Shown: positions 8,744-16,166 of the stretch, piece after piece
How positions within the stretch are numbered: position 1 is the stretch's first letter
Layout: each line of letters opens with the position of its first letter
Source of the DNA: Amycolatopsis vancoresmycina
GTDB taxonomy: Bacteria > Actinomycetota > Actinomycetes > Mycobacteriales > Pseudonocardiaceae
DNA length: 64,000 nt
Direction of reading: 5' to 3'
NCBI RefSeq assembly: GCF_000716785.1
Contig: NZ_JNYY01000031.1
Location: forward strand, 12,797 to 76,796
Notes under the pieces: generated by a model
Seen by the model: the letters and a program-made list of their open reading frames with translations, nothing else
What the model was told of the DNA's origin: nothing
Database searches by the model: none
Position numbers and translations under genes: made by a program

Positions 8744-9730
8744 GTGTCCCGTCTCCGTCTTTGTGCTGCCGTTTTCCTCTTGCTGGCAGCGTTTTCGAGT
8801 CCCACGCCGGCCGTCGCCGCCACGACGTGCGAGGACCTGTCCTTCCCCGTCACGGTGGCCCTGCTCCCGCAGGCGATGCACGGCCGCCTGTGCGCACCGC
8901 CCCAGGCCACGACCGTGGTGGTGCTGATCCCGGGCGGCACGTACAACGCGTCGTACTGGGACATCGGCTACACGCCGGAGATCCGGTCGTTCCGGCTGGC
9001 CGCGAACTCCGCGGGCATCGCGACGCTCGCCCTGGACCGCCTCGGCACGGGCAGCAGCTCGAAGCCGTTGAGCACGCTGCTGAACGCGTCCGCCCAGGCG
9101 GTCGCGGCGCACCAGGTGATCCAGTCGATCCACGCCCGGTTCGCGAAGGTGGTCGTCGGCGGCCACTCGATCGGCTCGGCGATGGCGATGATCGAAGCGG
9201 GCCGCTACCACGACGTCGACGGCGTCCTGGTCACCGGCATGACGCACCGGATGAACCTGATCACGGTGATCCCGGTGCTGGCCAACATGGTCCCGGCCCC
9301 GCTGGACCCGGCGCTGGCCCCCCGTGGCCTCGACGCGGGTTACCTGACCACGGACCAGGGAACGCGCTACAACGCCTTCCACACCCCCGGCCCCTACGAC
9401 GCGGGCGCGATCGCCTACGACGAGTCCACAAAGGACGTCTTCGCGGCCACGGAAGCCGTCGACAGCCTGACCCTGACCACGGTGGTCACCCCGGCGTCCC
9501 AGCAGATCACGGCCCCGGTGCTGCTGGTGGTCGGCAACGACCCGCACTTCTGCGGAACGCTGGGCAGCGACTGCTCGTCCCCGGAGGCGCTGCGCGCGTC
9601 GGAAGCCCCGTTCTTCGGCGGGCCGCTGCAGACGTACATCCTCGACGGCTACGGCCACGCGATCAACTACGCCCCCAACGCGCCGGCGTACTTCGCGGTG
9701 GTGACCAACTGGCTGAAGACGCTTTCCTGA
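8744..9730 (+). CDS. secreted alpha/beta hydrolase (lipase/esterase-like)
   Basis: The protein has 328 residues with a Sec signal peptide (RLRLCAAVFLLLAAF, cleavage near AVAA at about residue 26). The nucleophile elbow G-H-S-I-G places Ser142 as the catalytic serine, and a C-terminal GYGHAIN motif supplies the histidine. Cys pairs (C29/C50 and a C-G-T-L-G-S-D-C pair) fit an extracellular protein. The start GTG 8744 has a GGAGG ribosome-binding site. It lies 17 bp behind the P450 gene, so it is probably cotranscribed; whether it acts on the P450 product or merely shares the promoter is unknown. A strong hairpin follows. Confidence 0.85.
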   Translation: MSRLRLCAAVFLLLAAFSSPTPAVAATTCEDLSFPVTVALLPQAMHGRLCAPPQATTVVVLIPGGTYNASYWDIGYTPEIRSFRLAANSAGIATLALDRLGTGSSSKPLSTLLNASAQAVAAHQVIQSIHARFAKVVVGGHSIGSAMAMIEAGRYHDVDGVLVTGMTHRMNLITVIPVLANMVPAPLDPALAPRGLDAGYLTTDQGTRYNAFHTPGPYDAGAIAYDESTKDVFAATEAVDSLTLTTVVTPASQQITAPVLLVVGNDPHFCGTLGSDCSSPEALRASEAPFFGGPLQTYILDGYGHAINYAPNAPAYFAVVTNWLKTLS

Positions 9731-9798
9731 CGCACTAATGGGTCTCCATGGCTGCTCCTCCCCGTCCTCTCGCCCGTCAACAGTGACAGCGGGAGGGC

Positions 9799-9841
9799 GG
9801 GCCGGGCCATCGCTCGCGGAGCGAGCCGGCCGGCCCGGCCC
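9799..9841 (+). terminator. strong nested hairpin, probable terminator after the hydrolase
   Basis: GGGCCGGGCC (9799-9808) pairs perfectly with GGCCCGGCCC (9832-9841), and inside it GCTCGC (9812-9817) pairs with GCGAGC (9821-9826) around GGA. No U-run follows, which is usual for actinomycete terminators. It separates the P450-hydrolase pair from the LuxR regulator. Confidence 0.7.
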
Positions 9842-9864
9842 GTGCGCCGGAGGATGATGAGGGG

Positions 9865-10857
9865 ATGCCGCCAGCCGAATCGGGACCACCCGCCCGGCTC
9901 CGGGTCGACGCCGAAACGACGCTGATCCTCCGGGAGGCGTTCCACAAGATCGACGCGAACTACCGCACCGACCACTACGGCCTCTACGACTACGCCCGTG
10001 CGGTGATGAGCAAGATCGTGCCGCTGGACCACTTCTACGTCGGCTTCTTCCACGGCGCCAACCGGGTCCGCTACCCGTACGGCTACGACAGCGGCCTGTT
10101 CACCGACCCGGAGTCGCACATCTACGGGCCGCACGGCCAGGCCGCCTGGCTGCTGAAGCACCGCCAGACCTACCGGATGATGTACGACAGCGGCGCCGCC
10201 CTGCACGCCGGCGTCCCCGCCGGGGACACGAGCCGGGCGTCCGCCGACGCGGTCACCACCCCGCTGTTCCGCCGCGGCCACGACGGGGTGCCGGTCGTGT
10301 TCGGCATGATGTCGATGCAGAGCTACCGGCCGGACACGTTCGACGACAACTCCGTGCGCGCGTTCGAATGGCTGGCCGACCTGGTCGCCCGCGTGCTGAC
10401 CAAGGAGGCGGAGGACCTCGACGCGCTGCGCCGGCTGCCGGCCGGCGTCGTCGACCCGCCGCAGCTGGTGACCGCCGACCACGTCGTCGAGTTCCTCTCC
10501 TCGCGCGTCGCGGACGTGCGGCAGCGAGCGCAGGACGCGTTGCCGTCACCCGATCCGGCACACCTGCGCGAGGCCCTGCAGCGGATCGTGACCGACTGCC
10601 AGCAACTCCAGTCCGACCTGATGGAGCTGACCCTCAACATCGACAACGGCCCGGAGGAGCGCTTCCGCTCCCTCACCGCCGCCGAGCAGGGCGTCGCGGT
10701 GCTCCTCGCCAGCGACCTGCCCAACGACCGGATCGCGCGCGAGCTCGGCGTCAGCCTGCACACGGTGAAGAGCCACGTCCGCGGCATCCTGGCCAAGTAC
10801 CGGATGAGCGGGCGGGCCGCGGTGGCCGAGGACGTCCGCAAGCACCTGGCCCGGTGA
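9865..10857 (+). CDS. GAF-domain LuxR-family transcriptional regulator
   Basis: The protein has 330 residues. A GAF-like sensory domain occupies about residues 15-175 (DHFYVGFFHGANRVRYPYGY and later VVFGMMSMQSYRPDTFDD), then a helical linker, then a C-terminal LuxR helix-turn-helix (LTAAEQGVAVLLASDLPNDR, then IARELGVSLHTVKSHVRGIL, about 270-315). There is no receiver domain, so it is a one-component or small-ligand-responding regulator. It stands alone between a terminator and the convergent vanY gene, which starts on the other strand only 3 bp after its stop. A link to the van locus is not implied by orientation. Confidence 0.85.
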   Translation: MPPAESGPPARLRVDAETTLILREAFHKIDANYRTDHYGLYDYARAVMSKIVPLDHFYVGFFHGANRVRYPYGYDSGLFTDPESHIYGPHGQAAWLLKHRQTYRMMYDSGAALHAGVPAGDTSRASADAVTTPLFRRGHDGVPVVFGMMSMQSYRPDTFDDNSVRAFEWLADLVARVLTKEAEDLDALRRLPAGVVDPPQLVTADHVVEFLSSRVADVRQRAQDALPSPDPAHLREALQRIVTDCQQLQSDLMELTLNIDNGPEERFRSLTAAEQGVAVLLASDLPNDRIARELGVSLHTVKSHVRGILAKYRMSGRAAVAEDVRKHLAR

Positions 10858-10860
10858 CGG

Positions 10861-11334
10861 TCACCGCATCCGCGGATCCTGCGAAGGGTCGGCGTACATC
10901 GGCGGACACCCGTGCTCGACGGCTTCCGGACGCAGCTCGTAGTGCCAGGGCTCGTTGCGGTAGATCTGGCACAGGCCGTACCGGGCGCCGTGCTCGGAAA
11001 GCCACGCCCGCGCCTCGGCCGGCCCGACGTCGACGGCCTTCCCCTGCACGTGCGCGGACCGGTCGGCGGTCGTCACCCAGCGGGCGGCTTCCTCCTCCGA
11101 GCCGTACTTGGCGACGGCGTCGCGGCGCAGGCGTTCCTGGTACGCGCGGGATCGCCAGCCACCGTTGACGACGAACCGGACGCCGTCGGCCGCGGCGTCC
11201 GTCGCGGCCCGGCGGAGGGCGCCGAGCAGGGCGGGATCGAGGTTGGCCACGGCCGGGCAGTCGTCGTCGAAGACCGGTGCGCCGTCCGGCAGAGCGCCGT
11301 GTTCCGGGCCAAGGACGGTCGAAAACGTGCTCAT
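10861..11334 (-). CDS. vanY: VanY-type D,D-carboxypeptidase (M15 family)
   Basis: The protein has 157 residues, a minimal M15B zinc peptidase. Zinc ligands His95 and Asp102 sit in SAHVQGKAVDVG, and the catalytic Glu128 and third ligand His131 in NEPWHYEL. The family removes the terminal D-Ala from residual pentapeptide precursors, reinforcing VanX. Unlike classical VanY it has no signal peptide or membrane anchor, so as drawn it would act in the cytoplasm on UDP-linked precursors, or the start lies further upstream. The ATG at 11334 was preferred because upstream codons read into the divergent vanR promoter. It faces away from vanR across 87 bp, so VanR could control both. Confidence 0.85.
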   Translation of the reverse strand: MSTFSTVLGPEHGALPDGAPVFDDDCPAVANLDPALLGALRRAATDAAADGVRFVVNGGWRSRAYQERLRRDAVAKYGSEEEAARWVTTADRSAHVQGKAVDVGPAEARAWLSEHGARYGLCQIYRNEPWHYELRPEAVEHGCPPMYADPSQDPRMR

Positions 11335-11380
11335 ACCGGCAGTCAAGGCCGCGCGGTGTTGCCCGCTCGTACGCGCTTTC

Positions 11381-11396
11381 CGATATGCCGGCGATA
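11381..11396. promoter_or_regulatory. candidate response-regulator direct repeat between vanY and vanR
   Basis: In the 87-bp divergent gap the pentamer CGATA occurs twice, at 11381-11385 and 11392-11396, 11 bp apart start to start. One-turn spacing is what OmpR-family dimers such as VanR prefer, and CGATA also forms half of the inverted repeat in front of vanH. The site is inferred; no experimental motif is remembered for this genus. Confidence 0.3.
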
Positions 11397-11421
11397 GGGA
11401 CCGGCTCGTAGCATCGGCAGC

Positions 11422-12099
11422 GTGCGTGTGCTGATCGTCGAGGACGAGCCCTACCTGGCCGACGCCATCCGCGACGGGCTCCGGCTGGAAGCGATCGCGG
11501 CGGACGTCGCCGGCGACGGCCACACCGCGCTGGAGCTGCTGAGCGTCAACAGCTACGACATCGCCGTCCTCGACCGGGACATCCCGGGCCCGTCCGGCGA
11601 CGAGGTCGCCGCCCGCATCGTCGCCTCGGGCAGCGGCACGCCGATCCTGATGCTCACCGCGGCCGACCGGCTCGACGACAAGGCGTCCGGCTTCGAGCTC
11701 GGCGCCGACGACTACCTCACCAAGCCGTTCGAACTGCGGGAACTCGTGCTCCGGCTGCGTGCCCTCGACCGCAGGCGCGCGTACAGCAGGCCGCCGGTGC
11801 GCGAGCTCGCGGGCCTGCGCCTGGACCCGTTCCGCCGCGAGGTCTACCGCGACGGCCGGTACGTGGCGCTGACCAGGAAGCAGTTCGCCGTGCTCGAGGT
11901 GCTCGTCGCCGCGGAAGGCGGTGTGATCAGCGCCGAAGAGCTGCTGGAACGGGCGTGGGACGAGAACGCGGACCCGTTCACCAACGCGGTCCGCATCACG
12001 GTCTCGGTCCTGCGCAAGCGCCTCGGCGAACCCGGGATCATCGCCACCGTGCCCGGCGTCGGCTACCGCATCGACACCGGCGGCGAGCGTCGTGGCTAG
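11422..12099 (+). CDS. vanR: VanR OmpR-family response regulator
   Basis: The protein has 225 residues: a receiver domain (phospho-acceptor Asp51 in VLDRDIPG, conserved Lys in TKPF near 104) and an OmpR-type winged helix (about 130-220, ending VPGVGYRIDT). It is the activator of vanHAX in glycopeptide-resistant actinomycetes. It starts at GTG 11422 and overlaps the vanS start by 8 bp, the usual coupling for this pair. Assignment to VanR rather than a generic regulator rests on the close resemblance of the partner kinase to Streptomyces VanS and on the adjacent vanX, vanA and vanH. Confidence 0.9.
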   Translation: MRVLIVEDEPYLADAIRDGLRLEAIAADVAGDGHTALELLSVNSYDIAVLDRDIPGPSGDEVAARIVASGSGTPILMLTAADRLDDKASGFELGADDYLTKPFELRELVLRLRALDRRRAYSRPPVRELAGLRLDPFRREVYRDGRYVALTRKQFAVLEVLVAAEGGVISAEELLERAWDENADPFTNAVRITVSVLRKRLGEPGIIATVPGVGYRIDTGGERRG

Positions 12100-13165
12100 G
12101 GCGCCCGGGCTGAGCGTCCGGCTCAAGCTCACCCTGAGCTACGCCGGGTTCGTCATGCTCGCGGGCATCCTGCTGATGGGGGCCGTGCTGGCCTTCTACC
12201 TGTACTTCCTGCCCAACGGCTGGATCCGCACCGAGGGCAACTTCTGGATCAACCGCTCGGTCCTGGTCCGCGCGTTCGTCCCGTTCATGGCCGCCGTGAT
12301 CGTCTTCCTGCTGGTGTTCGGCCTGCTCGGCGGGTGGGTCCTGGCCGGCCGGATGCTCGCCCCGCTGACCCGGATCACCGACGCCACCCGCCTCGCCGCG
12401 ACCGGTTCGCTCGCCCACCGCGTCCGGCTGCCGGGCCGCACGGACGAGTTCCGCGAGCTCGCCGACGCCTTCGACACGATGCTCGCCCGCCTCGAAGCGC
12501 ACGTCGCCGAGCAGCGGCGGTTCGCGGCCAACGCGTCCCACGAGCTGCGCACCCCGCTGGCGATCACGCAGAGCCTCCTCGACGTCGCCCGCAACGACCC
12601 GAACCGCCCGGCGGACGAGCTCGACGAGCGCCTCCACGTCGTCAACACAAGGGCGATCCGGCTCACCGAAGCGCTGCTGCTGCTCAGCCGGGCCGACCAG
12701 CGATCGTTCCACCGCGACCGCGTCGACCTGTCCCTGACCGTGGAGGAAGCGGCCGAAACGCTGCTGCCGCTCGCGGAGAAGCACGGCGTCACCATCTCGA
12801 CGTCCGGCGACGTCGCGCCGGCCATCGGCTCTGACGCGCTCCTGCTGCAGCTGACCACGAACCTGCTGCACAACGCCATCGTCCACAACGTCCCCGAGGG
12901 GACGGTGCAGCTCGCGACGACCGTCCGCGGCGGTTCGGTCGTGCTCACGGTCGAGAACACCGGCGAGCAGCTGCCGCCGCAGCTGGTGTCGACGCTGACG
13001 GAGCCGTTCCAGCGCGGCACCGAACGCATCCGCGCGGACCACGCGGGGGTCGGCCTCGGCCTGGCGATCGTCCAGAGCATCACGCAGGCGCACGACGGGA
13101 CCCTCACCCTGACGCCCCGCCCGTCCGGCGGGCTCCGGGTGACCGTCCGGCTGCCGGCCGCCTAG
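12092..13165 (+). CDS. vanS: VanS sensor histidine kinase
   Basis: The protein has 357 residues. Two membrane helices (about 17-40 and 63-85) flank an extracytoplasmic loop of only about 22 residues, as in the Streptomyces coelicolor-type VanS. A HAMP domain, the H-box NASHELRTPLAI (phospho-acceptor His150), and the N and G boxes (HNAIVHN and GVGLGLAIV) follow. It senses glycopeptide antibiotic or glycopeptide-bound precursor and phosphorylates VanR. The short loop means direct ligand binding must involve very few residues. Its stop codon shares the tetranucleotide CTAG with the stop of the convergent vanX gene, so the two genes overlap by 4 bp tail to tail. Confidence 0.92.
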   Translation: MARAPGLSVRLKLTLSYAGFVMLAGILLMGAVLAFYLYFLPNGWIRTEGNFWINRSVLVRAFVPFMAAVIVFLLVFGLLGGWVLAGRMLAPLTRITDATRLAATGSLAHRVRLPGRTDEFRELADAFDTMLARLEAHVAEQRRFAANASHELRTPLAITQSLLDVARNDPNRPADELDERLHVVNTRAIRLTEALLLLSRADQRSFHRDRVDLSLTVEEAAETLLPLAEKHGVTISTSGDVAPAIGSDALLLQLTTNLLHNAIVHNVPEGTVQLATTVRGGSVVLTVENTGEQLPPQLVSTLTEPFQRGTERIRADHAGVGLGLAIVQSITQAHDGTLTLTPRPSGGLRVTVRLPAA

Positions 13166-13770
13166 GCAACGGGGAAGTCGAAGTAGGTGTCCGGGTAGGG
13201 CTCGTTCGTGAGGCTGTAGTGCCACCACTCGCGTTCGTAGGAGCCGAACCCGCAGTCCTCCATGATGGACCGCAGGTACCGCCGGTTCCCGGCTTCGAGC
13301 GCGGAGACACCGCGTGCGCCGTGGTGCGAGATCGGGTCCATCAGGTCGTGGCCGCCGCCCATCGAGGCGAGCTCACCGGTGCCGAGGTGGTAGAGGGTGA
13401 GGTCGACGGTGCTGCCCCGGCTGTGCCCGGACCGGGTGGCGACGTACCCCTTGGCGAACATCCCGGCGCGGTCGAGGTTCGGGTAGTGCCACAGCTTCGT
13501 GCGGCCGTCTTCGGGCTGGTCCACCCACCGCAGGAAGCACTCGACGGCGCGTTGCGGCCGGTAGCCGTCCCAGAGGAGCAGGCCGAAGCCGAGGGAAGCG
13601 GCCTTCTCCTGCGCCTGCGCGAGGGCGGCGCACAGGGTGGTCGTGCCGGCGATCCGGTTGACGAGGTACCCGTCGACCGGCTTCCCGGTGAAGTTGTCCC
13701 AGGTGGCGTACTTGGCGTCCCACCGGATCCCGGGAACGAGCTCGTCGACGAAGGCGAAGTCGTCGTTCAT
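13162..13770 (-). CDS. vanX: VanX D-Ala-D-Ala dipeptidase
   Basis: The protein has 202 residues, the canonical VanX length. Every catalytic residue is at the same number as in enterococcal VanX: Arg71 (DGYRPQRA), zinc ligands His116 and Asp123 (SGHSRGSTVDLTL), catalytic Glu181 and zinc ligand His184 (REWWHYS). It hydrolyses cytoplasmic D-Ala-D-Ala so that only D-Ala-D-Lac is added to peptidoglycan precursors. It is the last gene of the vanH-vanA-vanX operon and overlaps vanA by 4 bp (ATGA). All active-site residues are intact, so it should be functional. Confidence 0.95.
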   Translation of the reverse strand: MNDDFAFVDELVPGIRWDAKYATWDNFTGKPVDGYLVNRIAGTTTLCAALAQAQEKAASLGFGLLLWDGYRPQRAVECFLRWVDQPEDGRTKLWHYPNLDRAGMFAKGYVATRSGHSRGSTVDLTLYHLGTGELASMGGGHDLMDPISHHGARGVSALEAGNRRYLRSIMEDCGFGSYEREWWHYSLTNEPYPDTYFDFPVA

Positions 13771-14777
13771 CGGCCCACGGCCAGCGAGATGACCCGATCG
13801 ACGACATCCCCGAGCCCCACCCCGGCGGCGGCCATCATCCGCGGGTACCGGCTGTAGGACGTCAGCCCGGGCAGGGTGTTGACCTCGTTGAGCGCAACGG
13901 TCCCGTCGTCCTTGAGGAACATGTCGACCCGGGCGAGCCCCCGGCACCCGAGGGCCCGGTAGATGGCCTTGGCGGTCTTCTGCACCCGCGCGCGGGTCTC
14001 GGCCGGGATGTCGGCGGGCACGATGGGTGTCGAGTTCTCGGAGCCGCTTTCGGGCGAATCTTCCTGGTGGATCCGGAAGAACCCGTGTGACAGGGCAATC
14101 CGGTCGACTTCCCCGACGAAGAGGTCCTCCCCCTGCCCCAGAACGGCACACCCGACCTCGCTCCCGGCAACGGCCGCTTCGACGAGCACCTTGTCGTCGT
14201 ACTGTGCGGCGGTCTGGACGGCGTTCGCGAATTCCGCTTCCCGCGCGACTTTGCTGACCCCGAAGGACGAACCCGACCGGGCGGGCTTCACGAACACGGG
14301 GTAGGTGAACTGCGCCGGATCGACGTCCTCGCCGACAACCCAGAAGTCCGGCGTCTGGATTCCCGCGCTCCCGGCCACGACGTAGGCGAGGGACTTGTCC
14401 ATGCACAGAGCGGAACTCTGCACATCACAGCCGGCGTACGGAATGCCGGAAAGCTCCAGGAGTCCTTGAACGGCACCATCTTCCCCGAGCTTGCCGTGCA
14501 GAACGGGCAGCACGACGTCCAGCCCGAAGCTCTCGTACTTGCCATCGTCCAGAACGAGCAGACTCCGACCGGGCCCCAGAACAACCGACCGCCCACTTTC
14601 CCAGCCGGCATCGGGCCCACCACAGAGTTTCCAGGCCCCATCCTGAGTGATCCCGATCCAGAAGGGTTCGTACTTCCCGAAGTCGAGGTGCCGCGCAACC
14701 TCCTGCGCGGACTTGACGGAAACGGGATGTTCCTCGGACCGGCCCCCGAAGAGGATCCCGACCTTGAGCTTATCCAT
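13767..14777 (-). CDS. vanA: VanA-type D-Ala-D-Lac ligase
   Basis: The protein has 336 residues, an ATP-grasp ligase. It carries the VanA-specific omega-loop (FRIHQED, His237, then a GSENS turn) rather than the Tyr-containing loop of D-Ala-D-Ala ligases, plus GCRGLARVDMF and NEVNTLPG for magnesium binding. These features predict preference for D-lactate as the second substrate. It makes the depsipeptide D-Ala-D-Lac that lowers vancomycin affinity. ATG 14777 matches the family start MDKLKVGILFGG; an in-frame GTG four codons earlier is possible. It overlaps vanH by 8 bp and vanX by 4 bp, so translation of the three is coupled. Confidence 0.95.
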   Translation of the reverse strand: MDKLKVGILFGGRSEEHPVSVKSAQEVARHLDFGKYEPFWIGITQDGAWKLCGGPDAGWESGRSVVLGPGRSLLVLDDGKYESFGLDVVLPVLHGKLGEDGAVQGLLELSGIPYAGCDVQSSALCMDKSLAYVVAGSAGIQTPDFWVVGEDVDPAQFTYPVFVKPARSGSSFGVSKVAREAEFANAVQTAAQYDDKVLVEAAVAGSEVGCAVLGQGEDLFVGEVDRIALSHGFFRIHQEDSPESGSENSTPIVPADIPAETRARVQKTAKAIYRALGCRGLARVDMFLKDDGTVALNEVNTLPGLTSYSRYPRMMAAAGVGLGDVVDRVISLAVGR

Positions 14778-15774
14778 GCAGAGCCCCACTTTCGAAGTCA
14801 AGGCAGTTGAGAATCGAGTTTTCGACGGCATCCCGCAGCGCACGATCGGTGTAATAAGCGACGTGCGGCGTGACAACCACATTGGGAAGCTCCTGCAACC
14901 GAAGCAACCGGCTCCCCACATCCTTGCCCCGGCAGTCGGAGTAGAAGACGCCCTCTTCACCCTCGAGAACGTCCAAGGCGGCCCCACCCAGCCGCCCGCT
15001 TTCCAGAGCGGAGACAAGAGCATCGGTGTCGATCAGCGCCCCGCGCCCGGTGTTGACAACGAAGGCACCCGGCTTCATCAGCCTGAGCCTTCTCCGATCC
15101 AGAAGGTGATGCGTCTCGCCCGTCAGCGGCGTGTGAAGGGTGACAATGTCACTGACCCGCAACAGATCATCAAGGGAGAGATACTCAACAGCGGCACGGG
15201 GAGAGCTGTCAAAGGCAACAACGCGCCCCCCGAAGGCCCTCAACCGCTCCACGACAGCGGACCCGATCCGCCCGGTCCCGACAACGCCGACGGTGAGATC
15301 CCGCAGTTCTTTCCCGCGAGCCCCAAGCCGGAAGTCCCCGGCCGCAGCCCGCGCCAGAACGGACTTGAGATCCCGCACAGCCAGGAGCATCAACATCAGG
15401 GTGTAGTCGGCAACACTGCCGGGAGAGTAGGCAACATTCCCGACGGCAATCCCAAGGCCGGCCGCGTACTCCAGATCAATGTGGTCGTACCCAACGCTCC
15501 GAGTGGAGAGATAGCGAACCCCGACGCGCGCAAGAGCCCGAAGCACAGGCGCCTCAACAGGAGTCTTGTGCCCAACACTGACACACCGATGCCCGGCAGC
15601 ATCTCCCACATTGCCGTCACAAAGGGCACCCTCGACAAGGGTGACGCGAACCCCAAGCCGAGAGGCCACCTCCCGAACCAAGACGGCCTCATCGCCCTCA
15701 CACCCGAAGACAGCAACACCGGCCGAAGCAGCCACACGACGGCCAAGGGTTCGCACGGGTTCGCTCTGGATCAT
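14770..15774 (-). CDS. vanH: VanH D-lactate dehydrogenase
   Basis: The protein has 334 residues in the D-2-hydroxyacid dehydrogenase family. The NAD-binding GVVGTGRIGSAV glycine motif is near residue 165, catalytic Arg is in NTGRGALID and the Glu/His pair in GGAALDVLEGEEG and VVTPHVAYYTD. It reduces pyruvate to D-lactate for VanA. Features such as HKTPVEA, RSVGYDHIDLEYAA and GNVAYSPGSVADYT are VanH-like. It is the first gene of the operon. ATG 15774 has no strong ribosome-binding site, and upstream in-frame codons exist, so the N-terminus could be up to about 15 residues longer. Codon choice looks somewhat less G+C-biased than in vanX. Confidence 0.93.
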   Translation of the reverse strand: MIQSEPVRTLGRRVAASAGVAVFGCEGDEAVLVREVASRLGVRVTLVEGALCDGNVGDAAGHRCVSVGHKTPVEAPVLRALARVGVRYLSTRSVGYDHIDLEYAAGLGIAVGNVAYSPGSVADYTLMLMLLAVRDLKSVLARAAAGDFRLGARGKELRDLTVGVVGTGRIGSAVVERLRAFGGRVVAFDSSPRAAVEYLSLDDLLRVSDIVTLHTPLTGETHHLLDRRRLRLMKPGAFVVNTGRGALIDTDALVSALESGRLGGAALDVLEGEEGVFYSDCRGKDVGSRLLRLQELPNVVVTPHVAYYTDRALRDAVENSILNCLDFESGALHG

Positions 15775-15808
15775 GGAGCCATCGAACCGGGAACGACGTT
15801 GTCGACCC

Positions 15809-15853
15809 GTATCGAATTCCCGATACACCAACGACAAGTTACTCACCAGTAAC
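15809..15853 (-). promoter_or_regulatory. vanH promoter region with two perfect inverted repeats (candidate VanR sites)
   Basis: Upstream of vanH lie GTATCG-N6-CGATAC (15809-15826) and GTTACT-N4-AGTAAC (15838-15853), both perfect. On the minus strand TTGTCG could serve as a -35 with CGATAC 17 bp later as a weak -10, which would place the first repeat over the core promoter. A VanR-dependent promoter is expected here because vanHAX is normally inducible. The pairing with VanR is an inference. Confidence 0.45.
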
Positions 15854-15864
15854 CCAACCTCGGC

Positions 15865-15895
15865 AAAAAGGCCGCCCACTCCACAGTGGACGGCC
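15865..15895 (-). terminator. rho-independent terminator upstream of the vanH promoter
   Basis: On the minus strand GGCCGTCCACT (15895-15885) pairs with AGTGGGCGGCC (15880-15870), with one G-U pair, and is followed by five T (15869-15865). It would stop transcripts coming from the tRNA side before the vanH promoter, insulating the resistance operon. Confidence 0.75.
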
Positions 15896-15934
15896 AACCG
15901 AGAGATCCCCCAAAAACGCAACCACGGCGGGGGT

Positions 15935-15981
15935 CCAGGGGGCGGAGCCCCCTGGCGGGGGCCTGGGGGTTCGACCCCCAG
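15935..15981. repeat. paired G/C hairpins (intergenic repeat-like element)
   Basis: Two perfect hairpins lie back to back: CCAGGGGGC / GCCCCCTGG around GGA (15935-15955) and CTGGGGG / CCCCCAG around TTCGA (15963-15981). Similar G-rich double hairpins recur between genes in several actinomycetes. It follows the tRNA terminator and has no coding potential. Confidence 0.5.
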
Positions 15982-15996
15982 AAGACACGCGGAACA

Positions 15997-16029
15997 CAAA
16001 AGGCCCGAGCCCTCCGCGGGCACGGGCCT
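15997..16029 (-). terminator. tRNA-Ala rho-independent terminator
   Basis: AGGCCCG (16001-16007) pairs with CGGGCCT (16023-16029). On the minus strand the stem is followed by TTTT. It lies 8 bp after the tRNA 3' end, the expected place for a tRNA terminator. Confidence 0.75.
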
Positions 16030-16037
16030 CCGATGTG

Positions 16038-16110
16038 TGGAGCTGAGGGGAATCGAACCCCTGACCTTCTCGATGCGAACGAGACGCGCTACCAACTGCG
16101 CTACAGCCCC
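16038..16110 (-). tRNA. tRNA-Ala (anticodon CGC)
   Basis: A 73-nt cloverleaf folds on the minus strand. The acceptor arm is GGGGCTG with CAGCTCC (one G-T pair) and discriminator A. The anticodon stem is TCTCG/CGAGA around the loop TTCGCAT, giving CGC and reading GCG alanine codons. The T-arm is GGGTTCGATTCCC-like. CCA is not encoded. It is intact and has its own terminator. Confidence 0.95.
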
Positions 16111-16166
16111 TTGTTCGTGCTCGTAGAGCTTAGCAGTGCCCTACGAGCACCTCGCGCAGGGGGGGG

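Noticed and set aside
13162..15774. A housekeeping ddl reading for the ligase
   Set aside because: The FRIHQ omega-loop, the adjoining vanH and vanX, and the lack of mur genes favour the D-Ala-D-Lac type.
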